Shown here piece after piece: positions 11,396-24,108 of a stretch of DNA of 64,000 nucleotides. The position numbers were made by a program, and so were the translations under genes. Within the stretch, counting starts at the first letter, position 1; each line of letters starts with the position of its first letter. The notes beneath the pieces are model-generated. The model made no database searches. It saw only the letters and a list, made by a program, of their open reading frames with translations, and was not told where the DNA came from. Origin of the DNA: Brachypterus glaber (Eukaryota > Arthropoda > Insecta > Coleoptera > Kateretidae); contig OY294052.1 in the NCBI GenBank assembly GCA_958510825.1, positions 5,539,816 to 5,603,815 of the forward strand. Reading direction: 5' to 3'.

Positions 11396-11632
11396 CTTTC
11401 GAGTAAGGTTTGGAAATTTTACTATCCTGACTGACCTTTTCAATTATTTTTTCCAGTGTAGTTTACTATACATTTAGTTGCTTGACACCATTCATTTTTA
11501 TTTTGTTTTGAAACATTAATTTTATTTCATAACTTAAACCGTGCAATAAAAAATCAAGTATTATAAAAAGTGAAGTGCAAAAAAGGTAATAGGACCTTTG
11601 TCATTTTCGTTTTAAAATGTGAGCGTGTATAC

Positions 11633-12127
11633 TGCCCTGCTAAGACAAGTTGTCCTATCTGCAAATTAGATGTTTTGAGATATGGCCAGTTTTATTGTTT
11701 TTGTTTGCACTTTTTGAAACCGTGTTTAAATAAATATGGCGTTGGGTTCTGCTTTATTTTAAATCAAAAATACGTGATATCCTTATATATAATTCTTTTG
11801 TCAGAAAAATAAATTGTCATACTAAATGCATTTGTTCTATCTGAGAAAGTTAGGACAAAATGATCAAAAAAGTCCAATCAAATTACTAAGATCTGTAAAG
11901 TTAGTCCTAGTCCTGAATTATTAGTCAGTAAAGACTACTTAGGACAATTTTATTTAGAAAATTTTTTTCCACATAGGACAAACATCTCAGGCTAATTTTT
12001 ACGAATTGTGTTTTAGATAGGATATTTCTTTTTAGTATGCACATGGGGCTAGTGTTAAGCAATACAATGGTGTGCTTATCTCAAAAAGTGAATTTTTGCA
12101 GATAGGGCAACTTGTCTTAGCAGGGCA
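11633..12127. mobile_element. 495-bp TIR element, TGCCCTGCTAAGACAAG ends
   Basis: The ends TGCCCTGCTAAGACAAGTTG (11633) and CAACTTGTCTTAGCAGGGCA (12108-12127) are exact complements over 20 bp and continue with CCTATCTGCAAA for about 32 bp in total. The interior is AT-rich with no transposase frame. The frame at 11570-11812 overlaps the left end and is not supported as a gene. Confidence 0.75.
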
Positions 12128-13651
12128 ACATAGTTCCTGGCATCTCTTTCATTCTCTTTTTCCTCCTTTTTGCTCTTGTAAAAGTCGAGAGTACTTTTCA
12201 CGTTTTCTACAAGGTCCTTTTCATACGTGTTTATCTAGTTTATTATTACACTTTAAGTAAAAACCCTCTTTATACTGGAAAGGATAAAGTTAGAATAATT
12301 TTATAAAGGACACTCCTTAGGGTGGTATTAAAAGCAAAAGTTTGGAATTTATATTTCCCAAGCCTGAATAAATTAGGTACCTAATTAAGAACATTTTTAA
12401 AACAAGCCATAAAGATATGTAATGCTACGCATTCCATTATATATAATTCATAGTAAATGGTATAGTGCATTTTCCCAAATACTTAAAAAAAAAATAAAAA
12501 AAAAATAAAAAACTTTTCAAAATTTTTGTTTAATTTTCCTCTTGCAAAACACAAAAATCATATATTTTTTTTTTGAAAATGATAGTTTTTTTATTTTTTT
12601 TTAAGTTTAACCCCCCATAACTTTTTTGTTTTTGGGGGGATTACTTTCAAAAACAATAGGGATCTTCCCCTAGCAGTACTTGATTTTTCCTGATAATTCC
12701 GAGTTTTATTACAAACCAGAAAATTATAAAAAAAATAGTTTTATTGTTTCATTTACTTGATATCTCAACTGAACGGAAGTTAAAAGGGACGGTTACTTTT
12801 GGACCGCCCTGTATAATGAAATGTGACTTGTTTGTTTATTACTTGTTGCATAGACAGTCTGATACCATGGTGTCTGCAGACATCAAAATGTGTAGGTTTA
12901 AATTACTATATTTTATTTTTACTCTAGCGTATGAAATTTACAACACAAAAACTATTTAAGCAAATAGGTGGGCGGCAACAATATAATAACACAAAAGCAA
13001 TTTTATTAAAACGATCCTTTTGTATCATACCATTTAATATAAGAAAAAACAGACACCCCTTACATCATGGTGAACCATAATGTAAACAATTCCAATACTG
13101 GTTTTTTCCTCCTGCATATAAGGAATACGTGAAGGTTTTCCCTTTAGTTCAGAAAAAGGGAGGCAGAATGATGTTTTTTTCGCGCCCCTAAAGAGTGTGT
13201 AAACACTTGATGTGAAGTGAGCGCTAGAAGCACCGATTACTATCTTAATAAAAGAGTATAGGGCGACACTTTTAGACAATGCAAAAAAAGTTTTCGCAAG
13301 GAGGGAAATCTAAGTACAAGGTAAGTTTGATAAGTTAGAGATTTTTAGAGATTCGAGTGCACTTTATTGTAAGATGGGGGAAATTGGCATATTTTTACTT
13401 AAACTTAGGAAATCTTTTTTATCTACATTCTGCTTGGTATTAAGCACACATTTAGGTTTATTAATGTTCACATTACAACACTAGTGCTTTTTGTAAATAT
13501 TATGAAACCCGAATGATTTTGTTACTCCATTTTGACGTACTTTTTTCTATTGTCAAGTAAAAGTTTTTTTGAAGCTTGGAATGTAGAACGGAGACACAAT
13601 CGTAGATGAAATATGTTTGCAAGCTTTTAGCTTTTAGTGTTCTAAAACTTT
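12128..13651. other. AT-rich stretch, poly-A/T rich
   Basis: Long A and T runs lie at 12480-12610, with ACCCCCCATAACTTTTTTG at about 12610 and CCGCCCTGTATAATG at about 12803. The latter is a terminus style common in insect DNA elements. The minus-strand frame at 13034-13279 (81 aa) has no recognisable features. Confidence 0.4.
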
Positions 13652-13918
13652 TACACAGAAAAAAATGATTCCTTGATTCAAGGACAAGTGTTATTTGATA
13701 TGCTCAAAGCCATATTCTTTTGTTTCAAGGCTAGTATGTCTTTGAACCGAACTCAACGTCTTTAAATAAAGAGCAAAGTTTTTTGAATGAGATCCGCGCT
13801 CTTTATTTAAGGACATTAATTTTGGTTCAAAGAAATGCTCGCCTTGAAAGCTTGGCTTTTTTACATATCGAAAGACACGTGTCCTTGGTTAAAGGAATCC
13901 TTTTTTTTTTCTTGTGTA
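13652..13918. mobile_element. Foldback MITE family 'CCTTGAACCAAGG', copy c (full length)
   Basis: Complete copy: TACACAGAAAAAAATGATTCC at the left and GGAATCC, a poly-T run and CTTGTGTA at the right. The arms pair over nearly their whole length around a loop near GATCCGCGCTC. Flanking TA is consistent with a TA target. It lies 12 bp from the next element. Confidence 0.8.
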
Positions 13919-13930
13919 AAACTTTTAGGA

Positions 13931-14358
13931 TACACGGAAAAAAAAATTATAGCTAGGAGCGCTATAACACACATACCAAGCAAATTATAATCGCTTATTA
14001 TATAAATACAAGGCTTTCTCTTACAATTATGGCAGTCAGTGTAAAAATTTATATGAAATACTTTAATTGTTTAGTGAATAATAAAATATAACAAATAGTA
14101 TGGCATTTATAGCTTAAATAGATTTAATTATTGTCCGTGCTAATAATTTTTATAATATAATAAAATTTCTGTAAATTTATAATAGTGCCTATAATAAATA
14201 TAATCGTGTCTGTAATATATATAATCGTTTCCAATTTATTTTTAACATTATTAGTTATTGTGTGCCTTATAATGTATAGCTTAAATCACTATAATTTGCC
14301 ACTGTTACCAAATATCTTATAATGTATAGCGCAGAGCCCACTAATTTCTTTCCGTGTA
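13931..14358 (+). mobile_element. 428-bp MITE, TACACGGAAA ends, copy 2
   Basis: Same length and nearly the same sequence as 6656-7083. The few differences include CCTATAATAAA for CCTGTAATAAA and TGTGCCTTATAATG for TGTCCCTTATAATC. Confidence 0.85.
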
Positions 14359-14938
14359 AATACTTTAAATATAATGACCTACGACATTTAAAGTCTTGCA
14401 TTAAGTACTTTTTGGCGCCTTTCAGTTTAAATCCTATAAATATATGATAATGTTTCTTGCCATCAAGCTTAACGTTTCCAATTTTTTAATAAAAAATATT
14501 TAAAGTAATAATAATTATTAATAAATAATATTACTTAGGCATTATAATGTCTTTAAACATTTATTTTGTTTCTAAAAAAAGAAAACCTTGGAAGTACAAC
14601 CCTAAAAAAAGTTTAACATGGATTATTTTTAATTATATTGGACTAATAAATTTAAGATTTTAACACAGAAAAGCCACTTAATAACATTTATGGGTGTGCT
14701 TAAAAGTTAGTTGGCATGTAACAGCATAAAAAAGCTAATTAGTGAACTCAAGTTCTTACAATTACTACATTCATTTGTCATTGTTAGAGAATATAAAACG
14801 ATTCTTACATTTATACATGTGTATGTTACAGTAAATGCTAGAAGTTTTTTAATCCAAGAATTGACGTGTTAAACCTAGGATTTACCAATTAGATGTGGTA
14901 AAACTACGAAAAAAGTATTATCAGGGGTAATATCATAA
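14359..14938. other. AT-rich stretch, nothing recognised
   Basis: No gene or repeat was identified. Confidence 0.4.
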
Positions 14939-15104
14939 GTGATACTAGGTTAGGTATCGGTGGTTTTTTACATAAATTTTACGAGTGTTAATCCCAATGA
15001 CGAAAATGCAACGACTGCTTTAGCAGGAGTTGCATTTTCCAAAAATTGGGATTAATATAAGTAAAATTTGAAAAAAAAAGCACCGATACCTAACCTAGTA
15101 TCAC
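14939..15104. mobile_element. 166-bp palindromic MITE
   Basis: The termini GTGATACTAGGTTAGGTATC and GATACCTAACCTAGTATCAC are perfect complements. Inside are a second pair, AATCCCAATG / CATT..TTGGGATTAAT, and a central hairpin GCAACGACTGCTTTAGCAGG. Confidence 0.75.
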
Positions 15105-16385
15105 GAATTGATATTTAGGGAGAGAATATAATTATATTTAATACACATACCTCTTAATTAAAACCTATTAATCCACAAATAAATTATATTTTATAAATTA
15201 AATTACGATTTTAGATTAGAGAAAAGAGGGGTAAAAAAAATAAAAAAAAATGAAAAATCAACCCTTAAAAACAATAAAGTTTTAGGGAGCTAAACGATTT
15301 AAAAAATAAAAAAATGAAAGAAAACGTGCTATGACAGCACTGCTATCAACTTCATTTTTTTCAGGTAAAAATGCCTTTAATAAAAGTAATTTGTACCAAA
15401 TTTGAAAAAAAAAATCCATTTAAAGACAAAAAGTTAGAGGAGGCGCCACTTAAAAATTTTAAATATATTTTTATGTTAATATCTCAATACAATTTAAATA
15501 AGTTAAAACTTCACCAGGAAAAATCTACTTGCACGGCTTGTTTAATTATACACATGGGCTCACTATTTAATCAGATTATTAGAAATCTATTAAATATTCT
15601 AAATCAATCTCTAATTAATAGAGAAAATCCCACTCATCATACATAATATTGGTTAATTAAAATTGTATATTAGAAGTATTATTGAGCGTTTAATTATTAT
15701 AATATCCCTTAATAGATATTTGAAGTTTAATTATAATTTATTTTTTAATCTAGTAATATACACTAATGATAAAAAAATTTATACAGTCAACAGTGTAGAC
15801 CTGAATTGACAAGCGTGTTAAAATGTGTAAAATTGTGTAAAATTTACGAAAAACGTTATTAAAATTACACATTTTTATAAAATTTAACACGATTTAGGTC
15901 TACACGGTCGACTATGTAATTTATTATCTATGGTCGAAGTGGCCGTCGAAAAAACTCTGTGTGGCGGAAACTTTTTCTTAGCCGGACTCGTTTTTTTTGT
16001 AAGCATCGTAGAAATTTAAGAAAATATTGGAATTCTAAACAACGCAGTGGCTTAAGTAAACTTAATCTACCTTTATAGAAAACACCTGAGACCACGTTGT
16101 GTTTTAAAAGAACAGGGAATAAGCTTTGTGTACATTGTTTTGAACTAAACTTATTTTTAATAGAAAGGTTGAGGGTGGAGGACCTAGTTTTCTTCTCTTA
16201 TGTATATTTAGTTTTTTTTATATTAAGAGGATGACAAGGTAAACTTGCCAAGTTGACAGATATGAATTAATCTTTTGTTTTAATCAAAATAGAAAATTAA
16301 TAATGGCAGCGTGCCTAACACAGTGACATTATCTAGCGGTCACTAAAATCAGCTCTCAGAAAAAAGTTTTTTAAAAGCGATTAAA
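15105..16385. other. AT-rich stretch with one weak inverted repeat
   Basis: At about 15787-15910, GTGTAGACCTGAATTGAC faces GATTTAGGTCTACAC, with GTGTTAAA / TTTAACAC inside, so a decayed MITE is likely. The 91-codon frame at 15371-15646 shows no known motif. Confidence 0.45.
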
Positions 16386-16798
16386 TGGAGCTCTCTACAA
16401 CTAGAATTATGAAACAGAAGACGTCTACCCTATCTCTATCTCATTCGTGCTACACTTTCCAGCCAACCAAATAAATACTGTATTTGTTTTTTATACAACA
16501 AATACAGTATTTATTTGGTTGGCCGGAAAGTGTAGCAGTGAGCGGTACGAACGAACATAGCTAATGTGAATCTGTAGAATAAGATAATTCTACTAAAATT
16601 TAGATGGCGCCAGTAATTTCTTTAATAAGAATAATTTAGTTACACTTTTCGCCCGGCCAAGTAAATATTGTATTTTTTCAACAAAGAACAAATACAGAAT
16701 TTGTTTGGTTGGGTGGAAGTGGGAGTGTATGTATGTCTTCCATCCTTTTTGGGTAGAACTTTTGTCCCTGTCTAATCTAACGGGAGAAATCGCCATTG
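16386..16798 (+). repeat. ~413-bp repeat with two hairpins, copy 1
   Basis: Homologous to 63552-63964 in the opposite orientation. The first hairpin, about 16449-16535, pairs CTACACTTTCCAGCCAACC with GGTTGGCCGGAAAGTGTAG around an AT stem (AATACTGTATTTGT). The second, about 16631-16725, is a diverged version (TTACACTTTTCGCCCGGCC with GGTTGGGTGGAAGTG). Both sit between GGAGCTCTCTACAACT and GTCTAATCTAACGGGAGAAA. No transposase or known class was recognised. The conserved minus-strand frame (16593-16796) exists in both copies but contains hairpin sequence and is probably incidental. Confidence 0.65.
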
Positions 16799-16837
16799 GT
16801 AAAAATCAGGCTTTAAGTTTTATTTTGGTTCAGACAC

Positions 16838-17052
16838 TATGGTCTGTTTCATCAAGCAAGATAGTAAATTAAAAATCGCACAGTGAATATTTTCAAAACA
16901 GATTCGAATATTGAATGTGCGAATATACTGCGTAGTTTATTTTATAAAACATAACTATATTCTATACACAAACATGTACTATTCAAACATGTTGTAAAAA
17001 TATTACTGTGCGATTTTTAATTTACTATCTTGCTTGAAAAAGCAGACCATAG
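16838..17052. mobile_element. 215-bp MITE with ~50-bp inverted repeats
   Basis: ACTATGGTCTG, then TTCA, CAAGCAAGATAGTAAATTAA and AAATCGCACAGT at the left are mirrored at the right from ACTGTGCGATTTTTAATTTA to GCAGACCATAGT. Non-coding. Confidence 0.75.
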
Positions 17053-17796
17053 TGCTATTACTTTTAAATTAGGGACAGCGATGTATCGGTCCCTAATTAA
17101 CTAAGATTGAAATTAATGGTAAGTTTACCACTTTTTTTAAGCACCACTCTTGTGAGGACCAGTTTGAGTTTAAAGCGAGTGTAAAATTTTACACTCAGTT
17201 TTTTAGTATACCGTGTACTGTGGGGCTTACATAGGACTCTAAGACTCAAATAAGACTTTAAGCTAATAGCCAAGATTCAAATAACATTTTCTGGTGTGCA
17301 AAATAGATGTTTGTAAAGTAGAATTTGCAATGTGATTACCTTTTGCATTGTTGTCATTCAGTCCTGTGTCAAAGCTTACCTTAAAACTATAATCTAGGTA
17401 CTCTATCTGGCAACAAAAGGGCATTAGATCTGGTCCGAAGGACTAAATTTGATTCAGTAACACGTATTTTAGTCTATAGCTTTTATCTTAATGGACAAAC
17501 ATTGTACTTAATTAGTATGCGAAAAAGTCCAAATGAAATAATGTGGTTTTGTTACTTTGTCCAAAATTTTAAAAAAGTGGGAAAAATTGAACTGTGTTAA
17601 TTTTTATAAAAATAATTAATTGTACCCTTTAAGTATACTAAACGGTTAAATCTACAAATTATTCATGATTTTTTTCAATTATCCAGAAACGTAATATGAT
17701 TTTTATTACTTTTCCCTAGAAAAGCATTCTTTCTTTGGCAGTAGTATATTTTTTCTTGCTTATGGCAGGGAACTTTAAACCATCCGATAGTTAGAA
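17053..17796. other. AT-rich stretch, nothing recognised
   Basis: No gene or repeat was identified. Confidence 0.4.
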
Positions 17797-17893
17797 ATGC
17801 GAACTAAGTCTTTAGTGTTCGAGACTGAAGTATTTATGCTGAGACGGAGTCGAGGCAAAAAATCAGTCGAGAACACTTAAGACAGTTCGCATA
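17797..17893. repeat. 97-bp imperfect palindrome with GC-rich loop
   Basis: ATGCGAACTAAGTCTTTAG with GTGTTCGAGACTGA pairs with TCAGTCGAGAACACTTAAG and ACAGTTCGCAT. The loop contains GAGACGGAGTCGAGGC. Confidence 0.65.
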
Positions 17894-18756
17894 CGTGGTG
17901 CATATACTATTTTTTCTACTACCTAAAGCTAGTAACTACAAATATCAATTAAAAATAAAGTTTAAAAATTATATTGACATAGCTGTCAGTTTGACAAATA
18001 AGTTGAAAAAAGTTAGTAGTTCTCTCAAAACATTTTCATTATTGACCGTCGTCAATAAACAATGTTTGCACTCGAAGTGCACTGAAATAGGTTTGCGTCA
18101 AGGTGCGTATACTATTTTTTCTACGACCTATCAGCTAAACATCCAAAAAAATGCAAAAATATTCTTAAATTTTTTTTAATTAATTTGAAGTTTTGTGTTT
18201 GACGTTCACTTGTTCTCTGATAGCAGATATGTTAAATCTGCTGACTGTCACTTCCCGACCGCTGTCTAGGTCGCAGGAAAAGTTACATTACAAACGATAC
18301 TGAGTAATTAGTTCTAAATTTTTTTACCAATTTGTTATTGGGACTGTAAAAAATTGTAGTTCTTAATGATTTTATACAGGAACTTTTTTATAGTCTGAAG
18401 GAAAAGTTCCTAAAATCAGTTTTATGTAACATAAAATAAACATAATATCAAAAAGTAATAGAAAAAAGGTACGATATATCCTAAATATATACGATACAAT
18501 AGCCACAAACTTTTCAACCAAGCCATCAATCAAAATTCAGCTCTCGTGTTGTCCGATTCCCCAGTAGACTTTACGTGTATGTGTACTCATGCTATTAAAG
18601 GCCCTTGTTTAAAGTTAAATAGGAACGTAGAGAAAATTAGGTATCTTGAATTCATAAATTATTATTTTAGACATTTTAGAAATAGAAAGAAAAAAAGTCG
18701 TAAAAAAATCTAAAAGTTTAACTTCGATTAGATATTATAAAGCATATGATCAAAAT
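17894..18756. other. AT-rich stretch with a short direct repeat
   Basis: TATACTATTTTTTCTAC occurs at about 17904 and again at about 18108. The intervening 94-codon frame (17895-18179) shows no recognisable features. Confidence 0.4.
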
Positions 18757-18826
18757 TTGCGTTACGTAATACTTGAACGTTCCCCTTGGTGCGTTACGTA
18801 TTACTTACAATATCTAATCGAAAATT
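18757..18826. repeat. Palindromic segment with the GTTCAAGTATTACGTAACGC motif
   Basis: GCGTTACGTAATACTTGAAC is followed by GTTCCCCTTG and a second GCGTTACGTATTACTTAC. The flanks ATTAGATATT and AATATCTAAT are complements (18728-18826 overall). A related copy of the motif is at 42713-42735. Confidence 0.5.
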
Positions 18827-18985
18827 CTCGTGGGAGAGTGATTAGCACCCGCGTTACGTTGATGTTAATTGTATATGAAAACATAGGAAAAGTGCGTTAT
18901 TTGAGAAGTGGGATAATATTTTTTTCAAAAAGTGCTTCACGACTTAAACGTACCCTAGCTAACCGACTTGTTTTTTAGAAATACG

Positions 18986-19412
18986 TACACTGAAAAAAAT
19001 GACGTTCTTGGCTCAAAGTAGTCAACACTCTTGGCAGTTATTCTTTTAGCTTAAAAGATGTGTATCTTCAAACAAAAGTATTTATCTTGTCCCAAGAAAA
19101 GTGTCGCTTTTGAAATATTTTTAAAATTCTCTTGGACCTGGCGCATTTGAGGCAAAAACCATTTATCTTGTTTTTAGATTGTTAAAAATTAAATAATTTC
19201 AAATACTTTGGCCCAAGAATTTTTCTTTTGAGACAAGACCACTTGCATTTCACACAAGATCAAAGAATTTTAATTTAAAGAATCAGAAAGATCTTGGCAA
19301 GTGAATTATATTTTCATGTTAAGAGAAGGCGCTTTTGGACGTATTCAAGAGTGCGAAGCATTTGGCCTAATTTCATATGCCATTAACGCAAAGGGTCCTT
19401 TTTTTCAGTGTA
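18986..19412 (+). mobile_element. ~427-bp MITE, TACACTGAAAAAA ends, copy 1
   Basis: Starts TACACTGAAAAAAATGACG and ends CCTTTTTTTCAGTGTA. The interior shows several diverged inverted motifs (e.g. CTTGGCTCAAAGTA, AAAAGCGACACTTTTC) but no transposase frame. Six copies occur in the window; five of them lie between 18986 and 24528. TA at both ends fits a TA target site (Tc1/mariner-type), which is an inference. Confidence 0.85.
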
Positions 19413-19779
19413 TGGTACAACTCACTGATTATAATCAATGTTTAATTATCAATTACTTAAGCATTCTATCGTAAAAAAAAACAAAAAGACAAAATAAAAA
19501 TGATCAATTTTCACCCTTACAAGGTCGTTTTTATATCTTAAACTGAATCCAATAAACCAGGTCTTTTTCGGGTCTAGTAGTCTTTACGTGTTCATGTTTA
19601 TGGGGGGTTTTACAATAGAAGCCAAGTCATTCTTTGACGCCTTTTCTTTTTTTTTTTCAAAGACTTTTAAGCGCTAATGATTATAAGCAGCATTGAAAAC
19701 CAAGATAAGTTTTCCTCTATTGTAACTAAAACATTAAACTTTCCGCCGTAGTTTTGTTCGGTTTGGATGCCTTTTATTT
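19413..19779. other. AT-rich stretch, nothing recognised
   Basis: No gene or repeat was identified. Confidence 0.4.
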
Positions 19780-20480
19780 GGTGAAAATCGCATTTCGTCA
19801 TCTAAAGGCTCTAACGGTCTAACTCCAAAACGTCATATTTTTTAGGAGACGTAAAAAACGATTTAAAACTTAATTATAGCAATTTAGAACTTTAAAACTA
19901 GCTTGTTCACAGGTAAAAATGTTTGAAATGTGTTAATGTATTTAAAACTTTTCATTGTTATCTATTTTATATAAATTATTTGAAAATTAAATTTTAACCA
20001 CAAAATCTAAATTCACTAATGGTCTAACTCCAAGGGAAGATAAAAGAGGGTACCTATCGTATTATATCGCGTAATATTATTACAAAAAATTTATATTTTT
20101 ATATTTAATATATAAAATTACTACTAGGTAGGCATAATATATATATATATACATTATTAATGGCAATAATTATAATTATCATCAAACAGTAAATTAACAA
20201 ATATTTGAAACGGGATCCCCTGTTGTCGAGAAATAGTTTGACTTTAGTGACAGTTCTCATTTAATTGTTTTCTCACAATCATATGATGGAGTTAGACACT
20301 AAGCGACTTAAAATATTTACATTTTTGCATTTTTTGAGGCTGATATTGGTTTAATGCAACTTTTTTTTTGAAGTATGTTGGTAATCAGATAATGAAGCAA
20401 ATTTGATAAAAATCTCATTTTTGAAAAATTTGGAGTTAGACAACTAGAGCCTTTAGTGGACGATTTGCTTTTGTTTTGTG
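19780..20480. repeat. ~0.7-kb inverted-repeat unit with GGTCTAACTCC motifs
   Basis: TAAAGGCTCTAACGGTCTAA with CTCCAAAA (19802-19829) is mirrored by TTTGGAGTTAGACAACTAG with AGCCTTTAG (20431-20456). Two more copies of the core lie inside, GGTCTAACTCC at 20021-20031 and GGAGTTAGAC at 20288-20297. This is probably a decayed TIR element. The minus-strand 137-codon frame at 20317-20730 runs across its end and into the next palindrome, so it is not supported as a gene. Confidence 0.5.
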
Positions 20481-20510
20481 ATGCTGTAAGCATTATTGTA
20501 AATAAATTAA

Positions 20511-20614
20511 TAGTATATTCTATAAATAGTATGGAATATGAGCCGAAAGGCGAGTATGTGGGTCCCGCGAGCGCGGAATGACTATTCCATACGTGTTGTA
20601 GACTATACTTTTTC
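20511..20614. repeat. 104-bp palindrome with GC-rich loop
   Basis: AGTATATTCTATAAATAG and TATGGAATA pair with TATTCCATACGTG and TAGACTATACT. The loop contains GAGCCGAAAGGCGAG and CCCGCGAGCGCGG. Confidence 0.65.
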
Positions 20615-21893
20615 TTCGACTGCAAATATGAGATACTGTATGGCTTTAAACCGCGGACAAGATTAAAAACAATGTTTTTTGTGACTCGACATTGTAAATG
20701 CAACAAAACACATATTTTTAAATAAAGCAATTAATGTTATCTAATAATTTTATCAAATCAGGACTTAAAAAAAAATTTTATTTAATTTTAGCACATATTT
20801 ACAAATTATAATGCAAAAACTGAAGGTTATGTCAGAATGTTCTGACAGATATCAGGTTTAAGTATTTAACAATAGATGGAGCAGTTTTAATCTTTTGAAC
20901 TAAATTGATAAAAAACTGGTCAAATATTAAGAAAAACTAATAAACTTTATGTAATTTTAACGCAAAACTTTAAATTGCATTAAATTATTCAATATTTCAT
21001 GGTAAAATATATATAATTTTGCTACATTTTTCTTTACTTTTATAAACAAGAGATGGCACTACATGTGCTCATTCTAACACTTGATACGGAATGTTTATAC
21101 CGTATCTAGAGCTAGAATGGATTCATTGTGTTTGAAAAGTGTGTGTATTTGCTTACATTCTAAAGCAGTCATATAAAAATATATTTTTTGATACATATTT
21201 TTATTTCTTTGCTTTTAAAATATACAGTCAAACTAGAAAATATGGAGTTAGCTTATTTATATAAAATATATTTTTTTAAACTGTAAACAAATAGACGGTT
21301 TAAATATACGTATGCACCTGTTTGAGGTAAGAACTACCAGAATGCAAGTGCCCTATAGTTTTTGAAATTCTTAGGATAGATTTATCGAAAATGTTTAATA
21401 AATTATTTGATTTGATTTAACAGTTTAAAATTACACTATACTTCAAATAAGTATAAAATTTATAGCTTTGGAAAGACTAAGCTCTAAAATCATTTAGGAC
21501 ATATATCACGAAAGTTTTAAAGTTCAAATGGGAAGCGATTGGGTTGACATGAGTAGAGAAAGTTGCGGTGATAAGGATGCTCAACTAAGGAGCAACTGAA
21601 GTGGTCATTTGGAACTCCAAAGCTTGCTTGATTGCAGCCCTCTTATTTAATCGTCCAGTATAATATTAAATCATAACCGATGGCACAAAAGCCAAGCCAA
21701 ATATTAGAGGGTGTTTATCCTTCCGGCCCTTTCATGGAAACACTCCAACTGAGTTGATTACTTCTTGATTTTTCATTCTTAATCTTCTTTTTAGGCTTAA
21801 ACTTCTCATACTGGCCTTTGTTAAAATTTCTTATTAGTTTTTGTTCAATTTTATTAAAAATAGCAAGAAAACTATCATATCGTATGATTTTTC
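20615..21893. other. AT-rich stretch, nothing recognised
   Basis: No gene or repeat was identified apart from poly-A/T runs. Confidence 0.4.
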
Positions 21894-22373
21894 TACACTG
21901 AAAAAAAGGATCCTTTGCGGTAATGGCATATAAAATTATGCCAAATGCTTCGCACTCTTGAATACGTCCAAAAGCGCCTTCTCTTAACATGAAAATATAA
22001 TTCACTTGTCAAGATCTTTCTGATTCTTTAACTTAAAATTCTTTGATCTTGTGTGAAATGCAAGTTGTCTTGTCTCAAAAGAAAATTTCTTGGGACAAAG
22101 TATTTAAAATTATTTAGATATTAACAATCTTAAAACAAGATAAATGGCTTTTGCCTCAAATGCGCCAGGTCCAGGAGAATTTTAAAAATATTTCAAAAGC
22201 GATTGTAAGTCAAAAGGAATGAATAAATGAATTTGAATTTGAATTTGAAATTTGACACATTTCTTGGGACAAGATAAATACTTTTGTTTCAAGATACACA
22301 TCTTTTAAGCTAAAAGAATGACTGCCAAGAGTGTTGACTACTTTGAGCCAAGAACGTCATTCTTTTCAGTGTA
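21894..22373 (-). mobile_element. TACACTGAAAAAA MITE, copy 2, with a small insertion
   Basis: Reverse-orientation copy, 480 bp. Relative to the family it carries about 50 extra bases at 22205-22258 that include an AATTTG/AATGAAT short repeat. The frame at 21715-22005 lies partly inside the MITE. Confidence 0.8.
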
Positions 22374-22525
22374 CACAGTTTTTTAATATTTATTTCTTAA
22401 CGGTTCGATAAGTTTAACAATTATTATTATAATAGTTTATATGCTTCCTTAAAAGCTTAATAATGTTTAAAAATAAAACTAGAAAAAAACTTTTTATAGA
22501 TGTACCTACTTTCAAAAATCGAACT

Positions 22526-22951
22526 TACACTGACAAAAATTACGTTCTTGGCTCAAAGTAGTCAACACTCTTGGGAGTTATTCTTTTAGCTTAAAAGATG
22601 TATATCTTCAAACAAAAGTATTTATTTTGTCCCAAGAAAAGTGTCACTTTTGAAATATTTTTAAAATTCTCTTGAACTTGAAGCATTTGAGCCAAAAACC
22701 ATTTATCTTGTTTTAAAATTAAAAAATTAAATAATTTTAAATACTTTGGCCAAAGATTTTTTTTTTTTGAGACAAGACTACTTGCATTTCACACAAGCTC
22801 AAAGAACTGTAAGTTAAAGAATCAGAAAAATCTTGGCAAGTGAATTATATTTTTATGTTAAGAGAATGCGCTTTTGGACGTATTCAAGAGTGCGAAGCAT
22901 TTGGCCTAATTTCATATGCCATTACGGCAAACGATCCTTTTTTTCAGTGTA
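22526..22951 (+). mobile_element. TACACTGAAAAAA MITE, copy 3
   Basis: Full length, 426 bp, with intact ends TACACTGACAAAAATTACG and CCTTTTTTTCAGTGTA. Confidence 0.85.
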
Positions 22952-23523
22952 AGGCCTCTTAAAATTTTTAAAGGGCCATAGTAGCTTTATAAGAGATTTT
23001 TAGTTCTATGTATGTTATAAGGATTATTTAACTAAAATTTGTAAATACAAACGTCTTAAAACAAAACATAATAAAATACAATAAACAACAGAAAAATTAA
23101 AAATGTATAAGTTCATAATATTAGGTTGTTAAGGTTCAAATACCATTATGTAGTATTTTGCTGATCTTCCAGAAAACACTCATATAATTTTAATCATTTA
23201 CTTCAATAAAAAAAAACAATGTTCGTGCGTTATCCAATTCTGCTTCATTGGCAAACGTAAAATCCCGAATTTTAATTATCCAGTGTAATTAACTCACAAA
23301 TTCACAAATCACAAAACGTAAACCTAAAAATATCTAATTAAATTAATTTAAAACAAAAATCTGAAATAGGGCTTTAGTGATTACGTTTTCAAAAGTTTTA
23401 TCATCCATTATTATTAATGGATTATCTAGGAAGCTGCGGAAAACCGAAATTTATCAACATAATCCGATTTGGTAATGTTCATTATAAGGATTAATAGTTT
23501 TTGCAAATAATTTTGCAGCAACA
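22952..23523. other. AT-rich stretch, nothing recognised
   Basis: No gene or repeat was identified. Confidence 0.4.
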
Positions 23524-23950
23524 TACACTAAAAAAAAAGGATTCTTTGCGGTATTGACATATGAAATTAGGCCAAATTCTTCGCACTCTTGAATACGTCC
23601 AAAAGCGCCTTCTCTTAACATGAAAATATAATTTATTTGCCAAGATCTTTCTGATTCTTTAACTTACAGTTCTTTGAGCTTGTGTGAAATGCAAGTGGTC
23701 TTGTCTCAGAAAAAAAATTCTTGGGCCATAGTATTTAAAATTATTTAATTTTTAACAATCTTAAAACAAGATAAATTGTTTTTGCCTCAAATGTGCGTGG
23801 TTTGGAGAATTTTAAAAATATTTCAAAAGCGAAACTTTTCTTAGGACAAGATAAATACTTTTGTTTGAAGATACACATCTTTTAAGCTAAGAGAATAGCT
23901 GCCAAGAGTGTTGAGTACTTTGAGCCAAGAACGTAATTTTTTTCAGTGTA
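23524..23950 (-). mobile_element. TACACTGAAAAAA MITE, copy 4
   Basis: Reverse orientation, 427 bp. It faces copy 5 across a 158-bp spacer, so copies 4 and 5 form an inverted pair. Confidence 0.85.
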
Positions 23951-24108
23951 CAACGTGCAAAAATCTTCTCCAAGAACTAAATCATACTTTGAGTATTTTT
24001 TGTGTGCTGACACCGAATTTTAAATCGAAGGCTAGGGTGTGGGGATTACGTAAATGCAATTTTTTTTCAAAATCGGTTACGATTTCAGGGGGCACCGAGC
24101 AAAATAGT

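Noticed and set aside
15371..15646. 91-codon frame
   Set aside because: No recognisable motif, very AT-rich codons and no splice or regulatory context.
20317..20730. 137-codon minus-strand frame
   Set aside because: It crosses an inverted-repeat end and a palindrome, has no recognisable domain, and fits chance in repeat sequence.
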